A stretch of 64,000 nt of DNA from Hyphobacterium indicum (GTDB taxonomy: Bacteria; Pseudomonadota; Alphaproteobacteria; Caulobacterales; Maricaulaceae). This document shows positions 43,548-53,639 of the stretch, piece by piece (position 1 is the first letter of the stretch; every line of letters starts with the position of its first letter). The notes under the pieces were generated by a model that worked only from the letters and a program-made list of their open reading frames with translations, was not told the origin of the DNA and ran no database searches. The stretch is from contig NZ_QBDX01000004.1 of assembly GCF_003129605.1 (NCBI RefSeq), positions 248,001 to 312,000 of the forward strand, given 5' to 3'. Made by a program: the position numbers and the translations under genes.

Positions 43548-43606
43548 GCGATCCAAGGCAATCTCGAGCGAATCAATACGATGGGCTCGAGACTACGTTG
43601 GATCGC
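43548..43606 (-). promoter_or_regulatory. Two-tier hairpin in the tipF-like 5' leader
   Basis: In the mRNA sense, GCGATCCAA (43598-43606) pairs perfectly with TTGGATCGC (43548-43556), and inside it TCTCGAGC (43585-43592) pairs with GCTCGAGA (43562-43569) around a 15-base loop. The outer arm ends two bases before the AUG and covers the only Shine-Dalgarno-like bases (GGAT). No T-run follows, so it is not a typical terminator. A role in blocking or tuning translation is inferred. Confidence 0.6.
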
Positions 43607-43642
43607 GCCGTGTTGTCAGATCGTTAACGAATACCGTCCGTG

Positions 43643-44314
43643 TTAGCTTTGGACGTGCGGCCGGATGCGGATTTCAACGCGGCGGTTTTGTGCGCGGCCC
43701 GACGGCGTGTCGTTCGAAGCAATCGGCGAGGTCTCGCCCAGGCCAGCCACATAGAAGCGGTCGCGCAGGACACGTTGCGAAATCAGATAACCCGCGACCG
43801 ATTGGGCCCGGCGTTCCGACAATTGCTGGTTATAGTCAGCCGCACCGGTTGAATCGGCGTGGCCGATCACATCGACATAAGTCGCCGGATAGGTGTTCAG
43901 CACGTCGGCAACATCGTTCAGAACAGAGTAAAAACGCGGTTCAATGTCGCTGGAATTGGTGGCGAAGGTCACATCGCCCGGCATGATCAGCAGGAGGTCA
44001 TTGCCCTGGCGGCGGACGCCTACGCCGGAATCACGCAATTGCTCGCGCATCGCCGCTTCCTGACGATCCATGTAATTACCCACGCCCGCACCGGCGAGTG
44101 CACCGATACCTGCGCCGATCAGGGCGTTGGTCCGGCCTTCCTCGGAATCATTGGTATTGGTTAGATAGCCAAGCGCCGCGCCGAGGCCCGCACCGATCAG
44201 CGCACCGCGAGCCGTGTTGTTCGGCCGCGTCTCGCCCGTATAGGGGTCGGTCGTGGTGCAGGCAGCGGCCAGAGAAAGCGCTGCAGCGGAAACAAAAATT
44301 GTGCGGAAAATCAT
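43643..44314 (-). CDS. OmpA-family lipoprotein with glycine zipper (YiaD-like)
   Basis: A 223-residue lipoprotein: lipobox LAAAC (Cys19), a double glycine-zipper region (ARGALIGAGLGAALGYL and ALIGAGIGALAGAGVGNYM), then an OmpA C-terminal peptidoglycan-binding domain with VIGHADSTGAADYNQQLSE and RAQSVAGYLI. It tethers the outer membrane to the cell wall. Divergent from groES across about 230 bases. Confidence 0.9.
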   Translation of the reverse strand: MIFRTIFVSAAALSLAAACTTTDPYTGETRPNNTARGALIGAGLGAALGYLTNTNDSEEGRTNALIGAGIGALAGAGVGNYMDRQEAAMREQLRDSGVGVRRQGNDLLLIMPGDVTFATNSSDIEPRFYSVLNDVADVLNTYPATYVDVIGHADSTGAADYNQQLSERRAQSVAGYLISQRVLRDRFYVAGLGETSPIASNDTPSGRAQNRRVEIRIRPHVQS

Positions 44315-44451
44315 GGGACACTCCAGTTGGGTTAGCTTTCGTCACTATACGCCGATCATGGCGGAAATACGAGAGATAGTTGAAAATTTCACGGTGAACG
44401 GGACATGAATATGCGTTGGCCGCACCTATCGCCATTCGCAGAGCCCGCCCC

Positions 44452-44480
44452 TTGACGCTGCCCGGAAGTATGCCTATCTG
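44452..44480 (+). promoter_or_regulatory. Probable housekeeping-type promoter of groESL
   Basis: TTGACG (44452-44457) and TATCTG (44475-44480) are separated by 17 bases, a good sigma-70-type spacing. The CIRCE element begins nine bases downstream, where transcription should start. Confidence 0.65.
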
Positions 44481-44488
44481 CCCGCTCG

Positions 44489-44515
44489 TTAGCAGTCGGC
44501 ACCAGTGAGTGCCAA
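44489..44515 (+). promoter_or_regulatory. CIRCE operator (HrcA-binding) before groES
   Basis: TTAGCAGTC, nine bases, then GAGTGCCAA. This is the CIRCE inverted repeat (TTAGCACTC-N9-GAGTGCTAA), with one mismatch in each arm. HrcA binds CIRCE to repress groESL until heat stress. No hrcA gene is in the window. Confidence 0.85.
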
Positions 44516-44547
44516 AACGGCTGCGGAAATTTAACAGGGGTATGAAT

Positions 44548-46543
<1,996 letters not shown>

Positions 46544-46570
46544 TTCACGCCAACCATGCTTGAACGATCA

Positions 46571-46599
46571 AGGGCGGCTCAATCGGGCCGCCCTTTTTC
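46571..46599 (+). terminator. Rho-independent terminator of groESL
   Basis: AGGGCGGC and GCCGCCCT make an eight-pair perfect stem around an eight-base loop, followed by TTTTT. It starts 27 bases after the groEL stop and ends five bases before the convergent hydrolase stop. Confidence 0.92.
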
Positions 46600-46604
46600 T
46601 TTGC

Positions 46605-47690
46605 CTAGATTCGCTGCCCCAGAACGTCCAGCCGCGCAATCGACTCGTCTATACGGGCTTCAGTGAGCTCACCATTGGCGACCGCGGCCTCGATCCAGTC
46701 TCCAAAACGGAGTGGCAGATCCGGATCCGGCGCGGCCGAATTCGACATCATGATCAGGTCATTTCCGGCCTGGATGGACCGGATAACGGCATCCCGCTGC
46801 GCGTAATTCTCATGGATCGCCCCCATGTCGAGATCATCGGTGATGAGCGCGCCCTGATAACCCATTTGCCCACGCAGCAGGTCGGTCAGGATCGGCCGGG
46901 AGACGGTGACCGGATCACCTGCCGGATCGAGTCCGGTGTGGGTCAGATGCCCGCCCATGATGAGATGTGCCTTGCCGGCATCAATCAACCGGCGGAAGGG
47001 ATCCAGCTCGGCCTGTGACCAGCTGTCGGTGATATCGACAAATCCATGGTGGCTGTCGCCGGATGATCGGCCATGTCCCGGGAAATGCTTGATGGCGCAG
47101 GCCGCGCCCGCCGTCTCGAAGGCATCGATAAAAGCTGCCGCATAGGCAGCAATCGTCTGGCCATCCTCGCCATAACCGCGCCCCCACCGGCCGATCACGC
47201 CATTCGCGTCATCCTGCACATCGGCAACCGGTGCCAGATTCATATTGAAGCCGGCCTCCCGGAATTCAGCGGCTGCGGCCGTATAAAGCGCGCGCGCTTC
47301 CTCAACAGTCTTTTCTTCGGAAATCACATAGGCGCGCGGAATTGGCGAATAGCCCAGATCACTCGACAGGCGCTGCACCGCACCGCCTTCCTGATCGACC
47401 GCCATCCAGGCGCCGGGCGCAATCGACCGGAAGAGCCGGGTCAATCCCTCGACGCCTTCGCGGCTACGCACATTGTGGCGCAGGAAAAGCACACCGCCGA
47501 TCCGGCCCTGTTCAAGATGGCCGGCGACCGCCGCTGCCCCGTCTGTATCGGTATTATCGCCGATAAAGCCCATCAGCAGCATGCGCGCAGCTTTCTGGCG
47601 GAGCGTCATTTGTGGACTGGCAAATGCCGGAGCCGAAAATGCCGTCGCACCGCTCGCGGCCATGCCTTGCAAGAATGTTCGCCTTTGCAT
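46605..47690 (-). CDS. Exported NagZ-like glycoside hydrolase family 3 protein
   Basis: A 361-residue GH3 enzyme: KHFPGHGRSSGDSHHG (the GH3 catalytic-loop His-Asp region) and ALITDDLDMGAI (nucleophile Asp) match beta-N-acetylhexosaminidases such as NagZ. The N-terminus MQRRTFLQGMAASGATAFSA has a twin-arginine-type motif and a signal-like region, whereas classical Gram-negative NagZ is cytoplasmic. It may trim peptidoglycan sugars in the periplasm. Convergent with groEL. Confidence 0.85.
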   Translation of the reverse strand: MQRRTFLQGMAASGATAFSAPAFASPQMTLRQKAARMLLMGFIGDNTDTDGAAAVAGHLEQGRIGGVLFLRHNVRSREGVEGLTRLFRSIAPGAWMAVDQEGGAVQRLSSDLGYSPIPRAYVISEEKTVEEARALYTAAAAEFREAGFNMNLAPVADVQDDANGVIGRWGRGYGEDGQTIAAYAAAFIDAFETAGAACAIKHFPGHGRSSGDSHHGFVDITDSWSQAELDPFRRLIDAGKAHLIMGGHLTHTGLDPAGDPVTVSRPILTDLLRGQMGYQGALITDDLDMGAIHENYAQRDAVIRSIQAGNDLIMMSNSAAPDPDLPLRFGDWIEAAVANGELTEARIDESIARLDVLGQRI

Positions 47691-47858
47691 TACTCACTCC
47701 GGATCATGATTTCGTATGGCATTATTACCGTGGCACCGGACTGTGCAAGCTTTGCGCCCTTTCATGGACTGTATCTGACGAATTCGTCACGCCTTCGCCA
47801 ATGAGCGGTAATGCGCTTCAGATCATCTTGAGCCCGCCTTCATGAAAGGCCCCTTCCC

Positions 47859-47898
47859 GCGGCGGTACATGCTTCCCCTTTTCCCCATGTACCGCCGC
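47859..47898. repeat. Perfect 13-base inverted repeat with all-pyrimidine loop
   Basis: GCGGCGGTACATG (47859-47871) and CATGTACCGCCGC (47886-47898) are perfect complements around a 14-base loop made only of C and T on the + strand. No T-run follows on either strand. It lies about 95 bases before the coiled-coil protein gene, in a 303-base stretch that otherwise holds only the two flanking gene starts. Confidence 0.8.
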
Positions 47899-47993
47899 AT
47901 CAATTTCAACCAGATGACGAAAAATTCAGCCAACCGCATACCTGTGGTAATCCCGGCAATGAAAATGTCCCCTCTCCAAATCTGGAGGGACAT

Positions 47994-48923
47994 ATGAAAA
48001 AGCTTCTCAGCCTTTCCGTCGCCGGGTCTGCGTTAATCGCGGCCGGCTGCACGACCGCTGCCATGGCCAGCGACCAGAATGAATACCGTGAAAATGTGCA
48101 TGTCGTCGTCGAGCGCGATGCTGCTGACGGTCAAACCATCGTCATCCGCGGCGTCGACATTGAAACGATCGATGGCGACGTCTTCATCAATGGCGATGCC
48201 CTCAGGACCGCAGCAGACGGCCGGATTGTCATTTCCGGCGACAATGTTCGCATCATCAACGGGGCACACAGCACGTTTGAATTCGCGACCGCCGGCGAGG
48301 AGCTCGAACTTCACCTGGCCGAAGTCGAAGCGCAGATGGAACATCTGCAGGACATGCGGATCATTGTGGAGGATCTGCACAGCGAGGAAATGGAACGCGC
48401 GCTCGCCCATGTCGAAGAAGAGCTGGCACGCAATCAGGGTCGACGCACGGTCGTGGTCAACGGCGAACGCCGCGAAATGACCGACGAGGAACGCGAGGAA
48501 GTCCGGCGCGAATTGATGCGTGCCCGCGAAGAAATCGCCGAATCCATGCGTGAAGTCCGGATCGAATTGCAGGAAGCTGAGGGCGATCGCGCCGAAGCCC
48601 TGCGCGTCATGCGGATCGAGCTCGAGCAGGCCGAGCGTGAGATGGCGGAAGCGGGACGCGAAGCCCGCCGTGTTCATGTGATCGCCAGACGCAATCAGGA
48701 CATAAATGATGAGGTGGTCCGTGCGCTACGCGAGAGCGGTGGTCACGAATTGCGGTTTGTCAGCGAAGAGGGCGAAAGCCGCGTCTGGGTCAATGGCGAG
48801 GAGCTTGAAGGCGACGCGCGAATCGAATGGCTGAACCGGCTCGAAACCGAGCGTCTGGCTGGCGGCCGGGATTCGGATCGCCGCCGGATTGTTATCGAAA
48901 TCGACGAGGACGAAACCGAATAG
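47994..48923 (+). CDS. Envelope protein with long Glu/Arg-rich coiled coil
   Basis: A 309-residue protein I do not recognise. The first 25 residues form a signal (LLSLSVAGSALIAAGC), perhaps with a lipobox (AAGC, Cys19). A beta-rich segment (VVVERDAADGQTIVIRGVDI, INGDALRTAADGRIVISGDN) precedes a charged coiled coil (about 100-230; EEREEVRRELMRAREEIAES), and the end is again beta-like. The coiled coil resembles those in the periplasmic part of some alphaproteobacterial BlaR1/M56-type sensors (loose recollection). Good RBS (tggaggg). Confidence 0.6.
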   Translation: MKKLLSLSVAGSALIAAGCTTAAMASDQNEYRENVHVVVERDAADGQTIVIRGVDIETIDGDVFINGDALRTAADGRIVISGDNVRIINGAHSTFEFATAGEELELHLAEVEAQMEHLQDMRIIVEDLHSEEMERALAHVEEELARNQGRRTVVVNGERREMTDEEREEVRRELMRAREEIAESMREVRIELQEAEGDRAEALRVMRIELEQAEREMAEAGREARRVHVIARRNQDINDEVVRALRESGGHELRFVSEEGESRVWVNGEELEGDARIEWLNRLETERLAGGRDSDRRRIVIEIDEDETE

Positions 48924-49024
48924 AATCCGGTTTACCCGGGCGGGGAAAGGTCCGGGCAGACCACATACCGGAAGGGGCTTCGATTGGGGGCGCTGTGCGC
49001 TTTAACCTCGAGGGAGTCTAAAAA

Positions 49025-49171
49025 ATGCGTATCAAGAAAATACTGGCCATGCTGGCCGCCACACTTCTCGCCACAACAGCCGCTGCTTGTGCGAGCATGC
49101 CGGCGAATGATGACGATACGTCATCATCGTCATCACGCAGCGAACGCGATACCCCCCACGGATATTTCTAG
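49025..49171 (+). CDS. 48-residue candidate lipoprotein
   Basis: A 48-codon frame: MRIKKILAMLAATLLATTAA, then ACAS (a lipobox-like LATTAAAC end) and an Asp/Ser-rich tail (DDDTSSSSS). The RBS cgaggga-gtct lies ahead of the ATG at good spacing, and the composition is that of a lipoprotein. Too short for most gene finders; a tiny envelope protein following the coiled-coil gene after 101 bases. Unknown function. Confidence 0.6.
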   Translation: MRIKKILAMLAATLLATTAAACASMPANDDDTSSSSSRSERDTPHGYF

Positions 49172-49190
49172 CCAAAGCTGGAATCCGGAC

Positions 49191-49221
49191 AAAAAAAGCG
49201 GGCCGGAAATATCCGGCCCGC
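49191..49221 (-). terminator. Rho-independent terminator of pgi
   Basis: GCGGGCCGGA and TCCGGCCCGC pair perfectly (ten pairs) around a four-base loop. On the minus strand the second arm is followed by TTTTTTT. It lies about 120 bases after the pgi stop and can also serve the small lipoprotein gene weakly from the other side. Confidence 0.9.
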
Positions 49222-49338
49222 AATTGTTTGGTCGATTGAGGCGTCTCCTCCCCGAAACGCCGAAGGACTGAACGGTCAGGTCCCGTCCTGTTTGTTACTT
49301 TGGCGTCACAAAGAGGGGACGTCAAGCACCCGAATCCC

Positions 49339-50946
49339 CTATCCACCCTGATAGTGCCGGATCTGACGTATCAATGCCTTTGTGGAAGCATCGTGCTGCC
49401 CAACTTCGCCGGCCATCCATTCGCGCTCCAGCTCTGCTGCCAGCTGCTTGCCAAGCTCAACGCCAAACTGATCGAACGCATTGATGCCGAACAGAACGCT
49501 CAGAACAAAGGTCTGGTGCTCGTAGAATGCCAGCAGCGCGCCCAGTGATTCGGCGTCCAGCTCCTGCCCGAGAATGAAGGTGGAGCTGCGCCCGCCGGGC
49601 ATGACCATATGGGAAGCCAGTGCGCGCGCCTGCTCATCATCCATCCCCTTGGCCGCAAGTTCCGCCAATGCTGCCGCTTCGCTGCGCCCCGAAAGCAGGG
49701 CTTCAGCCTGCGCAACAGCATTGGCAAGCAGCGCATTGCGATGGCGGCGTTCACCACCACAGGCGAAGGCGATGATATCGACGGGGATGGCCTCCCGCCC
49801 CTGGTGCAGGAGCTGGAAAAAAGCATGTTGGCCGTCCGGCCCCTCTCCGCCAAAGACCACGGGACCAGCCGGCACAGCCAAGGGCGCGCCGCCGATCGTC
49901 ACCGATTTGCCAAGCGACTCCATCGATAATTGTTTCAGCCAGCCCGGAAAAAGGCGCAGGTGCGTGGCATAGGGAACAACGGCCCAGGACTGGCGCCCGT
50001 GAATGGCCCGGTGCCACCATGCCGTCAGCGCAGCGACCACCGGCGCATTGGCGCTGGTACGGGCCTGCAGGAAATGCTCGTCCATTCGCCGCGCGCCCTC
50101 CAGCAACCGTTCGAATTCCTCCCGCCCGATGGCCGCCATTACCGAAAGAGACACACAGGACCAGAGCGAATAGCGACCGCCGACCCAGTCCCACATCTCG
50201 AAAATCCGGTCATCGGATATTCCAAGCGCACGTGCCGCGTCAGGCCGGGAGGTGGCCGCCACAAGATGGCGCCCGATACCGCCTTCCAGACCAGCCTCCA
50301 GCCAGCTGATCGCCGTCCGGGTGTTCAGCGACGTTTCCGGTGTGGAGAAAGACTTCGAAACGATGAAGACCAGTGTCGTTGCGGGATCCAGCCCCGACGT
50401 CGCACGTTCGAATGCATCCGGGTCAACGCTCGACAGAAAGCGGACATCAACCGGCGCATGCGGACTGGAGAGGGCATCATGAACCAGTCGCGGCCCGAGA
50501 TCGGATCCCCCGATGCCGACATGCAGGATATGCGTGAAAGCCTCATTTGTAGATGAGGTGAAAGTGCCGGAGCGAAGTTCGCCGGCAAAGTCGAGCGCAC
50601 GGTCTAGCTCTGCTTTTGATTGCGCCTTGCGCACTTCATCCTTGCCGCCGCCCCGCAGCGCCATGTGTTGCGCAGCCCGGCCCTCGGTCAGGTTTACGAT
50701 ATCCCCACGTCCAAGAGCTGCAATGGCATTCTCAATGCCCACCGCAGCGGCAAGACCGAGGAGCGCGGCAAACCCGTCGAGCGAAATGTTATGCTTTGAA
50801 AAATCGAATGTCAGCCCGGCCCCCTCGAGGAGGCATTGCTCCAACCTCCGCTCTTCGGTCGTCAGAAAATCCAGTGCACTGCGGCCCGCATCACGTTCGG
50901 CCTGCGCACGGATTGCTTCAACGGCTTGTTCACGGGTCGTCGCCAT
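49339..50946 (-). CDS. pgi: Glucose-6-phosphate isomerase
   Basis: A 535-residue Pgi: GIGGSDLGPRLVHDAL, FIVSKSFSTPETSLNT, GGRYSLWSCVSLS, and the PGI signature FGINAFDQFGVELGKQLA, with LSMESLGKS in the sugar-phosphate site. It interconverts glucose-6-phosphate and fructose-6-phosphate. A downstream ATG at 50946 (RBS aggga) is chosen over one at 50970. Divergent from a small secreted protein gene. Confidence 0.95.
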   Translation of the reverse strand: MATTREQAVEAIRAQAERDAGRSALDFLTTEERRLEQCLLEGAGLTFDFSKHNISLDGFAALLGLAAAVGIENAIAALGRGDIVNLTEGRAAQHMALRGGGKDEVRKAQSKAELDRALDFAGELRSGTFTSSTNEAFTHILHVGIGGSDLGPRLVHDALSSPHAPVDVRFLSSVDPDAFERATSGLDPATTLVFIVSKSFSTPETSLNTRTAISWLEAGLEGGIGRHLVAATSRPDAARALGISDDRIFEMWDWVGGRYSLWSCVSLSVMAAIGREEFERLLEGARRMDEHFLQARTSANAPVVAALTAWWHRAIHGRQSWAVVPYATHLRLFPGWLKQLSMESLGKSVTIGGAPLAVPAGPVVFGGEGPDGQHAFFQLLHQGREAIPVDIIAFACGGERRHRNALLANAVAQAEALLSGRSEAAALAELAAKGMDDEQARALASHMVMPGGRSSTFILGQELDAESLGALLAFYEHQTFVLSVLFGINAFDQFGVELGKQLAAELEREWMAGEVGQHDASTKALIRQIRHYQGG

Positions 50947-50994
50947 GATCCCTGACTCCACATCCGGCACGGATTGGCCGCAAGAGAGAGTCCA

Positions 50995-51456
50995 ATGCCC
51001 CTCCTTTCAGCCCTGTTAATTGCACTGACCAGCCTTCAGTCAACGCCGGGAGCGGAATTTGCAACGCTGGCCGCAGATCTGCAAACCGAGGTTCAGGCGC
51101 GCATAGTCGATGCTCAGGCCCACGCCGCACAATCCGCCCCGGAATTAGCCCCCGGGGATACACTGTATAATGGATTAGGCGAGCTTTCTGCGCGCGCCAT
51201 GCAATTGTCCCTGTCCATGGAAAGGCGCAACGGACCGGAAGATCTGAGATGTATCTACCGCGGGATGGCACAGGATGCACTGGACCAGCGTCAGGCCCTG
51301 TCAAATGCAGAGATTCGTTCTGATCGCATTCACGTCTATACCAATCTGGCCTACCTGCTCGATCATGCCGCCGAGATCGGGCCGATCGCGGATCAGGATG
51401 ATATTGCACCGTTCACGGGCGTCGATCCCGGCTGTCCCCGCGGAGCGTTGCGCTAG
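50995..51456 (+). CDS. Small secreted protein of unknown function
   Basis: A 153-residue protein with a signal peptide (MPLLSALLIALTSLQSTPGA) and a helical mature domain containing one Cys near the middle (LRCIYRG) and one near the end (PGCPRG). It does not match the CxC family elsewhere in the window. Not recognised. Its stop interlocks with that of the convergent DsbD-type gene. Confidence 0.55.
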   Translation: MPLLSALLIALTSLQSTPGAEFATLAADLQTEVQARIVDAQAHAAQSAPELAPGDTLYNGLGELSARAMQLSLSMERRNGPEDLRCIYRGMAQDALDQRQALSNAEIRSDRIHVYTNLAYLLDHAAEIGPIADQDDIAPFTGVDPGCPRGALR

Positions 51457-53543
51457 CCGCCATTCACGGTTTCAACAACGAGACGCGTATTGATGATCGG
51501 TGGCAGGATTTGGGGCTCTGAGCTGCCGGGCGCATAATAGACATACAGCGGAATACCGGCTGCACCATATCCCCGGATTGCCGCGGCGATCCGGTCATCA
51601 CGATTGGTCCAGTCAGCAATCAAAACCACGACATCATTCTCCTCAAACGCGTTGAGGACCTGTGGAGAGTTCAACGTCATCTGCTTGTTGAACTGGCAAC
51701 TGACACACCAGGCCGCGGTAAAGTCGATAAAGACCGGTCGCCCTTCCGCCACCAGCATATCAACGCGGTCCTGTGACCAGGGCTCACCGGCATATTCTCC
51801 CGCAACCGTGCTGCGGGAAACCCCGAACAGAGAAATAACGAGAACCAGAGCCCCTGCGGCGGCCGCGATCCGTGCCAGAAGGACCGGAAACTTCAGAACC
51901 CACACCAGGAAAGCAACGGCAAGGAAACCGGTCAGCAGCATCAGCACGCCCTGCGGGCCGCCCTGCATGGACAGAACCCAGACCAGCCAGATGGCGGCAC
52001 CAAACATCGGGAAAGCCAGAAACTGCTTGAACCGGGTCATCCATGGACCTGGCCGGGGCAGCCACTTCAGCAACGATGGATAGAAGGACAGGATCAGATA
52101 GGGCAGTGCCAGCCCAAGCCCCAGCATCAATGAAACCAGAACCAGCACAAACCCGGGCTGGGAAAAGGCCAGGCCAAGCGCGCCGGCCGCAAAGGGGCCA
52201 ATGCACGGGGCCGCGACGACGACGGCCAGCAAGCCGGTCATGAAAGCACCTGCATCGCCGCCCAGATTCGCCCAGCGGCCACCAACGCCCTGAAGGCTTG
52301 TACCGACTTCGAACAATCCGACCAGGTTGAGCCCGATTGCGAAAAAGATCAGCGCCAGTATGCCTACCGCTACCGGGTTCTGGAGCTGAAACCCCCAGCC
52401 GATCGGATCACCGATAGCCTTGAAAGTCAGAAGGATCGCGGCAAGCGCAAGAAATGTCACCAGAACACCCGCCAGAAACAGCAGGCCATGGCGCCGCAAC
52501 TCACCCGGAGCAGAGTGCGCGCGCTCCACGAAACCGAGCGCCTTGATGGAGAGCACCGGGAAAACACACGGCATCAGATTGAGGATCAACCCGCCGATCA
52601 GAGAGAGAAAGAGCGTGACGGCCAGACCACTGATGGTCACCGGCAGCATCGGGCCCGCGAACGCATCCTGCCGCACATCAATGACTTTGACCCCTGGTTC
52701 CGGCGTGATCACAATCGCGCGGGTGGTCCATTCGCCGCCATCCTGAACCTCATAGGTCAAAACGCCCTGCGGTGCCCAGGTCAGGCCCGAACGGGCTTCA
52801 GGTGCAGGGTCCAGTTTCAGTGCAATTCCGTCGTCAGAGATATACTCGACCTGTTCGGAGGCATGATTAATCACCGTATCCGCGTAGGGGTAGAATGCCG
52901 GATTGCGAACCATGCGCCCGGCCTCGGGCCGCTCAAGGGTTAGAATCAGGGAACTCGCCGACCGGGCTATGCCGGCGGACAAATCACTTTCCGATGGCAC
53001 ACGGTCCAGCCCTGACTGGATCAGCGCCGCGCCGGCATTATCCGGCGATGCCGTATCACTGACCGTCAAAAACAGGTCGAGATCAGCCGATTCCGGTATG
53101 CAGACCTCTTCACACACCAACCAGTTGGCCGCAGCGCGAATTTCGAGGAAACGGCCGTCAAAATCCTCGCCAATGGTCAGCGGCACCGGAAGAACAACTT
53201 CATCGCCATAGCCATAATTCATCAACGGACCGAAAGGGTAGGCTGTCGGCGCAGGCCAGATAATCTCTCCCGCTGTCACGCCCTGGGGTAAATCCCAGTC
53301 AATGCTGGTCGGCTCGCCGGAATCTCCCGGATTGCGCCAGTAAGTGTGCCAGCCCGGTTCGATTTCCATCCGCAACCCGACATGCAAGGTCATGCCGGGG
53401 GTGACCGTAACATGGTCTGCTACGAGGCGGGTCTGGACCATCGCCTCATTGCCGAGCGCTGAACGGCCCGGTCCGGACGTCTGTGCTGCCGCAAATGGCG
53501 CGGCTGTCAGAATAGCGAAAATGAAACTCAGAAAGCGGATCAT
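51453..53543 (-). CDS. DsbD/ScsB-type thiol:disulfide interchange protein
   Basis: A 696-residue protein: signal peptide; a periplasmic DsbD-alpha/ScsB-like domain (HVGLRMEIEPGWHTYWRNPGDSGEP); a central membrane domain with about eight helices and Cys in NLMPCVFPVLSIKAL and APCIGPFAAGAL; and a C-terminal thioredoxin domain with AAWCVSCQFNKQ (CxxC). It carries electrons from cytoplasmic thioredoxin to the periplasm to reduce partner proteins. The N-terminal domain and long length suggest ScsB/DsbD rather than short CcdA. Partners not shown. Confidence 0.9.
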   Translation of the reverse strand: MIRFLSFIFAILTAAPFAAAQTSGPGRSALGNEAMVQTRLVADHVTVTPGMTLHVGLRMEIEPGWHTYWRNPGDSGEPTSIDWDLPQGVTAGEIIWPAPTAYPFGPLMNYGYGDEVVLPVPLTIGEDFDGRFLEIRAAANWLVCEEVCIPESADLDLFLTVSDTASPDNAGAALIQSGLDRVPSESDLSAGIARSASSLILTLERPEAGRMVRNPAFYPYADTVINHASEQVEYISDDGIALKLDPAPEARSGLTWAPQGVLTYEVQDGGEWTTRAIVITPEPGVKVIDVRQDAFAGPMLPVTISGLAVTLFLSLIGGLILNLMPCVFPVLSIKALGFVERAHSAPGELRRHGLLFLAGVLVTFLALAAILLTFKAIGDPIGWGFQLQNPVAVGILALIFFAIGLNLVGLFEVGTSLQGVGGRWANLGGDAGAFMTGLLAVVVAAPCIGPFAAGALGLAFSQPGFVLVLVSLMLGLGLALPYLILSFYPSLLKWLPRPGPWMTRFKQFLAFPMFGAAIWLVWVLSMQGGPQGVLMLLTGFLAVAFLVWVLKFPVLLARIAAAAGALVLVISLFGVSRSTVAGEYAGEPWSQDRVDMLVAEGRPVFIDFTAAWCVSCQFNKQMTLNSPQVLNAFEENDVVVLIADWTNRDDRIAAAIRGYGAAGIPLYVYYAPGSSEPQILPPIINTRLVVETVNGG

Positions 53544-53580
53544 ATCCAGTCACTCTTTTTGGGTGACATCAGGACATATA

Positions 53581-53610
53581 TAAAAAGGGCGAGAGGGCTA
53601 GCCCTCTCGC
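53581..53610 (-). terminator. Rho-independent terminator after the sapC-like gene
   Basis: GCGAGAGGGC and GCCCTCTCGC pair perfectly around TA on the minus strand; the second arm is followed by CCTTTTTA. It follows the SapC stop by about 30 bases and separates it from the DsbD-type gene. Confidence 0.88.
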
Positions 53611-53639
53611 ACCTTCGTGAACACTGCGTGTTGAATACT

